A stretch of 64,000 nucleotides of DNA, from contig CM050446.2 of the NCBI GenBank assembly GCA_027563935.2, positions 112,076,499-112,140,498 of the forward strand, given 5' to 3'. This DNA comes from Costus lasius (lineage: Eukaryota; Streptophyta; Magnoliopsida; Zingiberales; Costaceae). The translations under genes were made by a program, and so were the position numbers. Shown here piece by piece: positions 45,861 through 55,720 of the stretch; the stretch's first letter is position 1, and each line of letters opens with the position of its first letter. Under the pieces are notes generated by a model. It was not told the origin of the DNA. It did no database searches and was given only the letters and a program-made list of their open reading frames with translations.

Positions 45861-46704
45861 TGGACCGCTTCTCAAAGATGGCACACTTCGTGCCGTGTTC
45901 TAAGACGGCCGATGCCTCCCACATTGCGCATCTCTTCTTCAAAGAGATCGTTCGCTTACATGGGCTCCCTCTCATCATCGTCTCCGACCGTGACACCCGG
46001 TTCGTCGGTCATTTCTAGAAATCGTTGTGGGCCCTCCTTGGGACCACCCTCAAGTATTCATAGGCATACCATCTGCGGACGGATGGTCAGACGGAGGTCG
46101 TGAACCGTAGCATGGGTAACCTCTTGCGCTGCTTGGCTGGTGATTTCCCACGCCATTGGGCTAAGCATCTCCCCATCGCGGAGTTTGCGTATAACAGTGC
46201 ATTCAATCGCTCTACCGGTCTGAGTCCTTTCCAGGTCGTCCTTGGGCACCAACCACGCAAACCCCTCGATATGCATAACTTCCCGGCCCATCCTTCTCAC
46301 CACGAGTCCGCCCATGCATTTGCATCTCACATATTAGGTTAACACGATGAGGTTCGCCGCCGAATCTTCTTGAGCAATACTCGGTACGCAGCTGAGGCCA
46401 ACGAGCATCGTAGGCTACACCACTTCGCAATTGGTGAGCGGGTTCTTGTGCGTATCCACCCTGAGCGGTTGAGATCTAGAGCCAACTAGAAGTTGCAAGC
46501 ACGGTGCGACGGCCCCTATACGGTTCTGCGGCGTGTAGGCAACAACGCGTACGTCCTTGATCTGCCAGAGGACTCTCTCATCAGCCCTGTCTTCAACGTC
46601 GCCGACCTCCTGCCCTACCACGCACCCCTACCCAGCGGCGCCCCCTCCGATGACACCAGCCCATCTTATTCTCCGGAGGAGAATTCTTCCCATCCCGGGA
46701 TACG
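45861..46704 (+). pseudogene. Gypsy-C integrase core and C-terminal domain, decayed
   Basis: It resumes after Athila-2 with [28 protein letters not shown] (catalytic Asp), DGQTEVVNRSM (catalytic Glu), HWAKHLPIAEFAYNSA, then a C-terminal part with IGERVLVRIHPERL, CDGPYTVLRRVGNNAYVLDLP and SPVFNVADLLPYHAPL. Stops lie near 46018, 46060, 46340 and 46490. From 46493 the frame stays open across the start of the 3' LTR (46705) to 46861, adding about 50 residues encoded by LTR sequence. CRM-type elements are known for pol ending inside the LTR. No clear polypurine tract is visible. Confidence 0.9.
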
Positions 46705-46935
46705 TGACGAGTCATGGACACACACGAGGGCGGCCCAACACCTCTGGAAGACACTTGGGAAGACTCCCCAGGACCTGAGGAGGATGCCCCACAAATTTCG
46801 GCTCAAGAAGCTTTCTGTCACCCTGAACACGGCTAGGCCGTGTTGGCAGACACGACCATGACGAGAAGAACGGCCGTTCCAACATCCGTGACCGACTCCG
46901 CACAACTCAGCCGACCCCGACACGGCTAGGCCGTG

Positions 46936-48019
46936 TGATGTAGGGACATCTTTAGGGACTTAATTTTGTGTTTTCTTTCCCTTTGTTTTATTGTAATTAG
47001 TTTAGGTTTTATTTTCTAAGCACTTTAAATTCTTAATTAATGTATTAAGCTGCAATTAGTTTAGGTTTGCATTCTCCTTGTTTTAAATAGGAATAGTTAG
47101 TCAACATCAAGGTCAATATCTCAAAGAAGGTCGAAGCTCAATATCAGTCAGCATCAAGCTTCAACAGACAAAATCAAGTCAACCTCAGTCAAGTCCCACA
47201 CCATCCATCTTCAGCATCATGCACGGAGCTCTTCAACTAATCCCCACTGGTCAAAATCAGTCAACATGCAACACCTATATTAAAGCTCAAATCAACTACC
47301 AATCGGCCACAAGCCCAGCCACCAATTTTGACTTTCCACCTTCAATGAAGCAGCTTCACGAAATCACCATCTCTTCAACTACAAAGGCGAGCCGCAAATT
47401 TTCACTTCAAAGATATTGCCAGCAAGGTGTAATCGGCCACGTCCTCAAATACAACTTCGGCCATAGATTTTGAGAAGACAAGATTCAATTTCAAGACAGC
47501 TTCAAGTTTGTGGAAGATCTGCGGCTCTGCACACCAACATTCGCCGCGCACGCAACCAATCAAGTTTCACCGTCTTCACGTGCGTCCAGCTGCCACCAGC
47601 CTCAAAGGAATCTGCACAGAGATATCATAGCTGGCCAGTTTCCCACGTGCCTGCAAAATTCGGTCTGCAGCAAAGAATCATGCGCAAGGAAAACGAAGGG
47701 TCCAATTCATCTCCATCCTTCATTTTGAAACCAAGAAGTAGACAGCCGCAAAATCCAATGAGTGAAAACATGTTAACGTTGAGGGTGAAATGTCTTTAAA
47801 AACTCATGTAATCTTCATGTTTGAGTAAGTTGTTAAGAATATTTTTGGAAATCTTTTGGTTGGTGTGTGTTGTCTTCCTCCTTGGGAGGTTAGGTTTAGG
47901 GTAATGTAGTTCTTCTCTTCCCCCTTAGCTTGCTAAGCTAAGGGTTTCTTCTCTTCTTCTTCCTCTTCTCTTCTCTTCTTCTTCTCTTCTCCAGCATCCT
48001 AAACTTCTGTCCTGCGTCA
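46936..48019 (+). repeat. Element D 5' LTR
   Basis: It is 1084 bp with TG...CA ends. It ends in a pyrimidine-rich TTCTTC/TCTTC tract (about 47945-47995) shared with the other LTR. Small open frames inside match no known family. Confidence 0.94.
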
Positions 48020-48020
48020 G

Positions 48021-48032
48021 TGGTATCAAAGG
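48021..48032 (+). other. Element D primer-binding site (imperfect tRNA-Met)
   Basis: TGGTATCAAAGG, against the canonical TGGTATCAGAGC: the first eight bases match and two of the last four differ. It lies one base from the LTR. Confidence 0.75.
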
Positions 48033-49255
48033 AAACCGTGAGAAACTTTTGTCTTCTCACACCGATCCACCATAGCCCACCGTTCATCACCGGAGCTGGT
48101 CGCCTGGTTCTTTTCAGAACCCACGGTCAGCGATGAAGGGGAAGTTCTTCACGTCACTGTCCTCGCCAAGCCATCACACGCCGCTCAACAAGCTCCAAGC
48201 TCTCCGTCAGGTGCTGCAGCGAACACCTATCCAGTCCACCAGCCGACATCCCTCTCTTCACCTCGCTGGCAGTTTTCATCCACTACTCATCTCCTGAGCT
48301 ATGTCGCCTGGTTCTTTTCAGAACCCATGACTTAGCAATGAAGGAGCGCTTCCATCGCCGCCATTGTCTCTGTCACCATCTCATGAACAAGCAACATGCG
48401 GCGCCAGATCTCAAGCTCCTTCCGCCCTGCTTTGATTGCATCATCTCCCCCATCAACGTCCAGCCCCCTCGCCGGCGATCTCAAGCTCCGTCCCCGACCT
48501 TGCTACAAATAATCAGCGTCGGCACTGTCGTCCCAAGCCTCGTCGTCGGCCTGGTTCTTTTCAGAACCCACGGAAGACGCAGGTTGCGGATGTTCCTCAT
48601 CCACCTCGAAGAGCTCGTCATCCAGAAGTCCGATCGATCGCAAAGTTTGTCCACGCCTTCTCCTCCACTCAGAAAACCGGTGGCCGGGAGGATCTTGCCA
48701 TCCGGCCACTGGATGGTCGGAATCGGGAAAATTTCGCCAGCGCCCTGCTCCGCTTCAACATCCCCGATCGATCGCAAAGTTTGTCCACGCCTTCTCCTCC
48801 ACTCAGAAAACCGGTGGCCGGGAGGATCTTGCCATCCGGCCACTGGATGGTCGGAATCGGGAAAATTTCGCCAGCGCCCTGCTCCGCTTCAACATCCCCT
48901 GTTTCCGCCTCTGTTTTTCGCTGGGACGTCATCTCCGACCTCCTTCGCCGCCACAGCACACCTCTCCTCGCCGATGCCATCCTTCGCCTGCTGCTCCAAT
49001 ATTTGCCGCCGACGATCAGCGCCGGTCAGCCGCCGCCGCCGATACGCGTGCGCGATGTGCAGAGATGAAGCATCGCTCATGCTGCGGTTGTTTTTCCTTT
49101 TCCAAAACAATGAAAAAAAAACTGAGAAAAAAAAAAATGAAGGCTGTGTGAAAAAAAAAGCTAAGCAAAATCATAAAACAAAAAAAATAAAAAAATAAAA
49201 AAATATATTTTGACTTGCAGCTCCAAAATTTGTTTCATCAAGAGGTGAAAATTTC
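48033..49255 (+). other. Element D internal region: repeats, no recognised gene
   Basis: The hairpin GGTTCTTTTCAGAACC occurs identically at 48106-48121, 48310-48325 and 48553-48568. A perfect or near-perfect 134-bp tandem duplication lies at 48631-48764 and 48765-48898. The 3' end is A-rich (49107-49205). A 286-codon open frame (48338-49198) covers the duplication, but its composition is repetitive and it ends in a lysine run from the A tract; it is not called as a gene. The GC-rich middle may be captured host sequence (inference). Confidence 0.75.
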
Positions 49256-49267
49256 AAAGAGGGGAAA
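49256..49267 (+). other. Element D polypurine tract
   Basis: AAAGAGGGGAAA lies two bases before the 3' LTR, a textbook plus-strand primer tract. Confidence 0.9.
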
Positions 49268-49269
49268 TC

Positions 49270-50341
49270 TGATGTAGGGACATCTTTAGGGACTTAATTT
49301 TGTGTTTTCTTTCCCTTTGTTTTATTGTAATTAGTCTAGGTTTTATTTTTTAAGCACTTTAAATTCTTAATTAATGTATTAAGCTGTAATTAGTTTAGGT
49401 TTGCATTCTCCTTGTTTTAAATAGGAATAGTTAGTCAACATCAAGGTCAATATCTCAAAGAAGGTCGAAGCTCAATATCAGTCAGCATCAAGCTTCAACA
49501 GACAAAATCAAGTCAACCTCAGTCAAGTCCCACACCATCCATCTTCAGCATCATGCACGGAGCTCTTCAACTAATCCCCACTGGTCAAAATCAGTCAACA
49601 TGCAACACCTATATTAAAGCTCAAATCAACTACCAATCGGTCACAAGCCCAGCCACCAATTTTGACTTTCCACCTTCAATGAAGCAGCTTCACGAAATCA
49701 CCATCTCTTCAACTACAAAGGCGAGCCGCAAATTTTCACTTCAAAGATATTGCCAGCAAGGTGTAATCGGCCACGTCCCCAAATACAACTTCGGCCATAG
49801 ATTTTGAGAAGACAAGATTCAATTTCTGTCTGTGGAAGATCTGTGGCTCTGCACACCAACATTCGCCGCGCACGCAACCAATCAAGTTTCACCGTCTTCA
49901 CGTGCGTCCAGCTGCCACCAGCCTCAAAGGAATCTGCACAGAGATATCATAGCTGGCCAGTTTCCCACGCGCCTGCAAAATTCGGTCTGCAGCAAAGAAT
50001 CATGCGCAAGGAAAACGAAGGGTCCAATTCATCTCCATCCTTCATTTTGAAACCAAGAAGTGGACAGCCGCAAAATCCAATGAGTGAAAACATGTTAACG
50101 TTGAGGGTGAAATGTCTTTAAAAACTCATGTAATCTTCATGTTTGAGTAAGTTGTTAAGAATATTTTTGGAAACCTTTTGGTTGGTGTGTGTTGTCTTCC
50201 TCCTTGGGAGGTTAGGTTTAGGGTAATGTAGTTCTTCTCTTCCCCCTTAGCTTGCTAAGCTAAGGGTTTCTTCTCTTCTTCTTCCTCTTCTCTTCTCTTC
50301 TTCTTCTCTTCTCCAGCATCCTAAACTTCTGTCCTGCGTCA
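49270..50341 (+). repeat. Element D 3' LTR
   Basis: It is 1072 bp, the same as the 5' LTR except for about ten substitutions and a small deletion near 49826. Confidence 0.94.
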
Positions 50342-50992
50342 CCGTGATAAGGGACACGGCTGTGACACGATCGAGGAAGAACGCGAATGCCAACACAGTC
50401 CGCGACACGGCCGTGATGCCCGCCGTGACGAGCTCGGCAGACTTCGGCCTCCGCAATCACGGCCATGACGAGGAACACAGCCAGGCCGTGACCAGTTCCC
50501 CATCCAGTGTCGCTAGCCTACCTCAGCACGGCCAAGCCGTGACCAGGGACACAGCTGTGTCCAAACTTTCTGTGGATTTTGGACCCCGAATTACGGCCCG
50601 TGACCCTCATTACGACCCTACCGTAAAACCTGCTTGACCCCAACAAGGCCAGGCCGTGATGAGGAACACGGCCGTGACGAACTCGAAGATCAACGACACA
50701 CCCGTGCCTCTAGCCATGTCTGCCCCGACGGGAAATCCAGATGCTGATCACGGTCGTGACGGCAAGCACGGCCAGGCCGTGTTTAGCCCTAGAAAACACA
50801 CGGAGACCATTTTTCATCCCGTTCGACGCTCGCAACGGTCTTTGCATCCCCCGGACCGTTTTGTGGGTGTGGCGAGCCCTTCTTCAGCAGCGACTGGCCA
50901 TGTCTACTCCATCAACAAGGCTTCACCTGCATCTTCGGAGTCGCTCCAACCCGTCCCTATGGCTACTCTCCCGCGAGGACCCCCACTGGAAG

Positions 50993-52797
50993 TAGTGTTG
51001 GCCAAAAAACCCATACCCGACTCAACCCGACCCGAAGTCAACGGGGAAAACCCGAGTTGACCGGGGGTCGGGTTGGGTTCGGGGAAAACCCGACTCACAA
51101 AAATCGGGTCGTGGTCAGGTATGGTATTATAGATACCCGCCCCGACCACGAACCCGCCCCAACCCCAATAATTAAAATGACCATTTTACCCCTATATATT
51201 ATTAATGTATGTAAGTATATATCTAAGTCAATATCCATTCTTTATCCCTAGGTTTGGGTCAAATTTGGGTCAAGTTTGGGTCAAGTTCTACGAAGTGAGA
51301 ATGAGTTCAACGATATCATCAATTAATAATAATAGAGAATTAGAGATTGAAAATAATGTATAAATTAAGTACTATTATATCCAAGTCAATGTCCATTCAT
51401 TATCCCTAAATTTGGGTCAAGTTAGGTCAAGTTCTACGAAATATATAGCAAGTTCGACAATAATTATTGTCGAACTTGCTATATATTTTGTAGAACTTGA
51501 CCCAAACTTGATGTAAATATATATATAAATTAAGTACTATTGTATCCAAGTCAATGTCCATTCATTATCCCTAGGTTTGGGTCAAGTTGGGTCAAATTTG
51601 GGTTAAGTTCTACAAAATGAGAAGGCAGTTCAACGATATCATCAATTAAGTTAATATATAGGGATAACAATGAATTAGAGATTGAAAAAATGTATAAATT
51701 AAGTACCATTATATCTAAGTCAATATCCATTCTTTATCCCTAGGTTTGGGTCAAGTTTGGGTCAAGTTCTACGAAATGAGAATGAGTTCAACGATATTAT
51801 CAATTAATAATAATAGAGAATTAGAGATTAAAAATAATGTATAAAATAAGTACTATTATATCCAAGTCAATGTCCATTCATTATCCCTAAGTTTGGGTCA
51901 AGTTGGGTCAAGTTTGAGTCAAGTTCTACGAAATATATAGCAAGTTCGACAATAATTATTGCCGAACTTGCTATATATATCGTCGAACTTGGTTATGTTT
52001 GAACCAGTTTGACGATATATATAGCAAGTTCGACAATAATTATTATTGAACTTGCTATATATTTCGTAAAACTTGACCCAAACTTGATGTAAATATATAT
52101 ATAAATTAAGTACTATTGTATCCAAGTCAATGTCCATTCATTATCCCTAGGTTTGGGTCAAGTTTGGGTTAAGTTCTACGAAATGAGAAGACAGTTCAAC
52201 GATATCATCAATTAACAATAACAATGAATTAGAGATTGAAAAAATATATAAATTAAGTACTATTATATCTAAGTCAATATCTATTCTTTATCCTTAGGTT
52301 TGAGTCAAATTTGGGTCAAGTTCTACGAAATGAGAATGAGTTCAATGATATCATCAATTAATAATAACAAAGAATTAGATATTGAAAATAATGTATAAAT
52401 TAAGTACTATTGTATCCAAGTCAATGTCCATTCATTATCCCTAAGTTTGGGTCAAGTTGGGTCAAGTTTGGGTCAAGTTGGGTCAAGTTTGGGTCAAGTT
52501 CTACGAAATATATAGCAAGTTCGACAATAATTATTGATTAAGTTATGTATTTTATGCAGGATTTTTTATGAATTTTTTTTCCCCGTGAGGTCGGGTTTTC
52601 TATGGGTACCCATGGGGTCGGGTTACCCAATGGGTACCCACGGGGTTGGGTTACCCGACGGATACCCGATTCCCCGACGGGGACAGGGATGGGATTGGTT
52701 TACTCAAACCCGGCGGGGGCGGGGGCGGGGTCTGGGGTTCGGGGTCGGGGTCGGGTTTGGTACTACCCGCCCCCGCCCCGACCCGATGCCAACACTA
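50993..52797. mobile_element. Non-autonomous hAT-type DNA transposon (1.8 kb)
   Basis: The ends are TAGTGTTGGC and GCCAACACTA, a perfect 10-bp terminal inverted repeat. The 8-bp duplication ACTGGAAG lies at 50985-50992 and 52798-52805. Eight-base duplications and TAG-type ends identify the hAT superfamily. Both subterminal regions are rich in GGGTCGGG/CCCGACCC. There is no transposase: the interior is an AT-rich tandem array with long palindromes. Removing the element restores the Gypsy-C LTR sequence exactly. Confidence 0.93.
51225..52545. repeat. tandem array of about 150-170-bp units with embedded palindromes inside the hAT element
   Basis: A unit containing AAGTCAATGTCCATTCATTA (or a close variant) recurs near 51225, 51383, 51551, 51719, 51868, 52127, 52270 and 52422. 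GTTTGGGTCAAGTT and ACGATATCATCAATTAA blocks recur with it. Palindromes centred on AATAATTATT lie at about 51441-51486, 51933-51978 and 52017-52062, with a half copy at 52507. Confidence 0.85.
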
Positions 52798-53673
52798 ACT
52801 GGAAGCCACCACGGATCGCTACAACAACTGGGTCCTCAACTCAGCCCAATAGACCGCCACCAACATCCAGAACCAGCCCACGATCAGCAAGTTCTGCTGT
52901 TTCGTGGTGGCCTGCTCCGAGATGGTGTAGCCGTCGGCCACGGCCCAATCGACGGCCCAGCAAGAAGGCCCATGCGCCAGCCACCCCGCGTGTTGTGTGT
53001 TGTATTTTATTCCCTAGTTAGTTACTACTTTTCAGGTTGTTAGAGGGCATCTTGGACCCTCTTTAGTTGTTAGGGGTTGTTGGTGTCTTCAACAAACCCC
53101 ATGTGTGTAGCTTGTGCTGCACCCCTCCCTCTTATTCTATAAAAGAGGGCTGAGAGACTACTAGAGTTTTTCAGTTTTGTTGTAGTAGCACCTTCCCCCA
53201 CGCGAAGGTTTAGGCCACTTCAAGCTCCGAAGAGCCCGCCTAGGATTTCTTCGCCCCCCTCTCTTGTAATAGCTTTCAGTTTTCAATCAAAACACCCGGA
53301 GAACCACCCAAGGCTCTGGGTCCTTTCCAAAGAGATCATTATTTGGCTTGTGTCTTGGACTCACAGTGTTCCGCCTCCGCAGCCCCGTCTAGGTCCTGCG
53401 CACACGTGCTTGCTTCAAGAAATTGGCTCTACAATTCAGGTGCGTAGTTTCATTCGTAGAATCGTGCTCGTTGTCTCCTTCGGCTCGTTGGTATTGCTCA
53501 AGTTGCGTCTCCGCGGCATGGGTTTTCATCGATTTTCTTGAATTTTCATCGCTCCGCACGTTTTACTTCCCTCGCCTACAGCCCCTCTCACGTATTCGGC
53601 ATCATGGTTTCTCCCCACCATAGAGTACTGAATTAAGGACCAACTCACCCATAACATCTGCTGCGTCACTCGT

Positions 53674-55145
53674 CCCAATAATAGAACTTTACATCATGTA
53701 AAAACATCTTCTTCCTCTGAAAAGTAAGATCGGGAGGAAGGATGTTAGACACAATGTAATTGACATAGTCTGCATACCATGAGACTTGTTGATCTAATAA
53801 AGCGTAGAGATGTTCTTTAGGAAATGTGTCATTAATCTCCAACTCGTCATCCATCTTCTTGCCATCGCCACGTTCAAGTCTGGAAAGATGGTCAGCCACT
53901 AAATTTTCACTCCCCTTCTTATCTCTGATCTCTACATCGAATTCTTGCAAGAGGAGAATCCATCTAATGAGCCTTGGCTTGGCATCCTTCTTGGTCATCA
54001 GGTATTTTATGGCTGCATGATCAGTAAAAATAATCACTTTCGAGTTAACCAAATATGAACGAAATTTGTCAAAAGCGAAAACTATTGCTAGCAGCTCTTT
54101 CTTCGTGGTAGCATAGTTCATCTTAGTGTTGTCAAGTGTTCGAAGGGGAGAGACCAATCTGGGGAGAGACCATTAATTCAAAGGGGAGAGACCAATCTGG
54201 GGATTGAATTATTGGTGCAGTGATCAATGCTTCCTTAAGCTTCACGAAAACTTCTTCGCAATCCCTGTCAAAACAAAAGATGGAATCTTTAGCAAGTAAG
54301 TTAGTTAAGGGGCGAGCTATCTTAGAGAAGTCTTTAATAAATCGTCTATAAAAGCCAACCTGTCCAAGAAAACTTTTGATCCCCTTTACTATCGTGGGCG
54401 GCTTTAGATTCTCAATGACTTCAATTTTTGCTCTGTCCACCTCTATCCCTCGCTCTGAGACTAGATGTCCAAGTACAATGCCTTCCTTGACCATGAAGTG
54501 ACACTTCTCCCAGTTTAACACTAAATTCACCTCTTCATATCTCTGTAAAATCTTAAACAAATTAGACAAACAATGATGAAAAAATGAACCATACACAGAA
54601 AAATCATTCATAAATATATCTATAAAATCTTCATTAAAATCAGAGAATATGGCTATCATTGCTCGTTGGAAAGTCGCAGGGGCATTGGAGAGGCCGAACG
54701 GCATCCTCCTGTATGCGTAGGTGCCGTAGGGACATGTGAAAGTTGTTCGCTCTTGATCGTCCGGATGGATAGGGATTTGGAAGAAACCTGAAAATCCATC
54801 CAAGAAACAAAAGTAAGAATTATGAGCTAATCTGTCTAGCATCTGATCAATGAAGGGAAGAGAAAAATGATCTTTTCTCGTTGCTGAGTTCAACTTGCTG
54901 TAATCAATGCACATCCTGTATCATGTAACCGTGTGTGTCGGTAACAATTCATCTGCCTCAGTCTTTATCACCATGACGCCTCCCTTTTTGGGTACCACAT
55001 GTACTGGACTCACCCAAGAACTGTCTGAAATCGGGTAGATCACGCCAGCATCTAACAATGTAAGTACCTCCTTCTTCACTACCTCTTTCAAGTGCGGGTT
55101 GAGTCGGTATTGGAATTCCACAGAGGGCTTACTATTCTCTTCCAA
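53674..55145 (-). pseudogene. Athila-1 RT and RNase H, decayed
   Basis: RT blocks: LKEVVKKEVLTLLDAGVIYPIS, PVHVVPKKGG, MCIDYSKLNSATRKDHF, LDGFSGFFQIPIHPDDQ, YRRMPFGLSNAPATF, FIDIFMNDFSVYG, FLGQVGFYRRFI. The catalytic FMDD is FMND (Asn codon at 54606-54608). A TGA near 54919 and a scrambled junction at 54143-54203 interrupt it. That junction has replaced the start of RNase H. RNase H continues with [32 protein letters not shown] and [13 protein letters not shown] to KFYYWDE, where Gypsy-C inserted. Confidence 0.93.
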
Positions 55146-55720
55146 TAGGATCCTCTACATGCAAATAGATAGGTTAATACCTTTAATATCATCAAGCGAG
55201 TACGCTATTACCTTTTTGTGTAGGCGGAGTTCTTGCAAGAGTAATTCAGTTTGCTCATCATCCAACTCAGCACTAACTATTACGGGGTATGTAGAATTTT
55301 CACCCAAAAATTCGTATCTCAGAGAGTTGGGTAAACTTTTGAATTCGATTTTCTTCTGCCCTTCTTCTTCTTGATTTTCTTCTGATTCGGCACTCAAGCT
55401 TGGGTCAGCATTCTGCAGGGCAACATACTCTTCAGTCTCGCCTTCAATGTCTTCATCTACAATGTTGGTCAGAGCGAGCTCTAGTGGATCTACCTCTATC
55501 CTGAAGGCCTCGAATTGCTGAACATTCTTTTCAACTACATTCACGCTGTAACATATGCCTGCAAGAAAAGGTTTTTTAAGTGAGTCAGATAGGTCAAATT
55601 GTATAATGCTGTCACCGATGTTTAAATCCAGTTTTCCGTTTTTAACATCAATGACAGCACCAGCTGTAGCAAGAAAGGGTCTCCCTAAAATGATAGGGAG
55701 TCTATCATCTCTCCTATCTG
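55146..55720 (-). pseudogene. Athila-1 protease C-terminal half and linker; active-site half deleted
   Basis: Gag's last block (IPCQIGEM) is followed almost at once, in another frame, by RLPIILGRPFLATAGAVIDV. The roughly 70 residues that carry the DLGA catalytic loop in Athila-2 and Athila-3 are missing. The rest (LDLNIGDSIIQFDLSDSL, LAGICYSVNVVEKN) and an acidic linker (EDIEGETEEYVALQNADPSL) lead towards RT. Confidence 0.88.

Larger units (their letters stand above)
46936..50341 (+). mobile_element. Element D: non-autonomous LTR retrotransposon (3.4 kb)
   Basis: Direct LTRs lie at 46936-48019 and 49270-50341, TGATGTAGGGACATC to CCTGCGTCA, with the 5-bp duplication CCGTG at 46931-46935 and 50342-50346. 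A tRNA-Met-like primer site follows the first LTR and a purine tract precedes the second. The 1.25-kb internal region has no retroelement domain. About ten substitutions plus one small indel between LTRs, judged by eye, imply a fairly recent insertion. It must have been mobilised in trans; its partner element is unknown. Confidence 0.95.
32540..53668 (+). mobile_element. Gypsy-C: CRM-like chromovirus nested in Athila-1, hosting three further insertions
   Basis: The 5' LTR is 32540-34261; the 3' LTR is 46705-53668 and is split by element D and a hAT transposon. The target duplication is CTCAT (32535-32539) and CTCGT (53669-53673), differing by one C to T-type change. Athila-1 reads ...KFYYWDE on one side and PYLYRRCADG on the other, so it landed between RNase H and integrase. 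RT has the block [20 protein letters not shown], characteristic of CRM-type elements. RT is broken by Athila-2 plus a deletion. Confidence 0.94.
46705..53668 (+). repeat. Gypsy-C 3' LTR, split into three pieces
   Basis: The pieces are 46705-46935, 50342-50992 and 52798-53668, together about 1740 bp once the duplicated target sites are counted once. Element D and the hAT transposon occupy the gaps. It ends CTGCGTCA before CTCGT. TATAAAAG lies at 53138-53145. Confidence 0.94.

Noticed and set aside
48338..49198. 286-codon open frame in element D
   Set aside because: It is made partly of a 134-bp duplication, ends in a lysine run from an A tract, and has competing frames of similar length. No family is recognised.
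51225..52545. Centromeric or subtelomeric satellite array
   Set aside because: The array is bounded by hAT terminal repeats and an 8-bp target duplication, so it is internal to one transposon.
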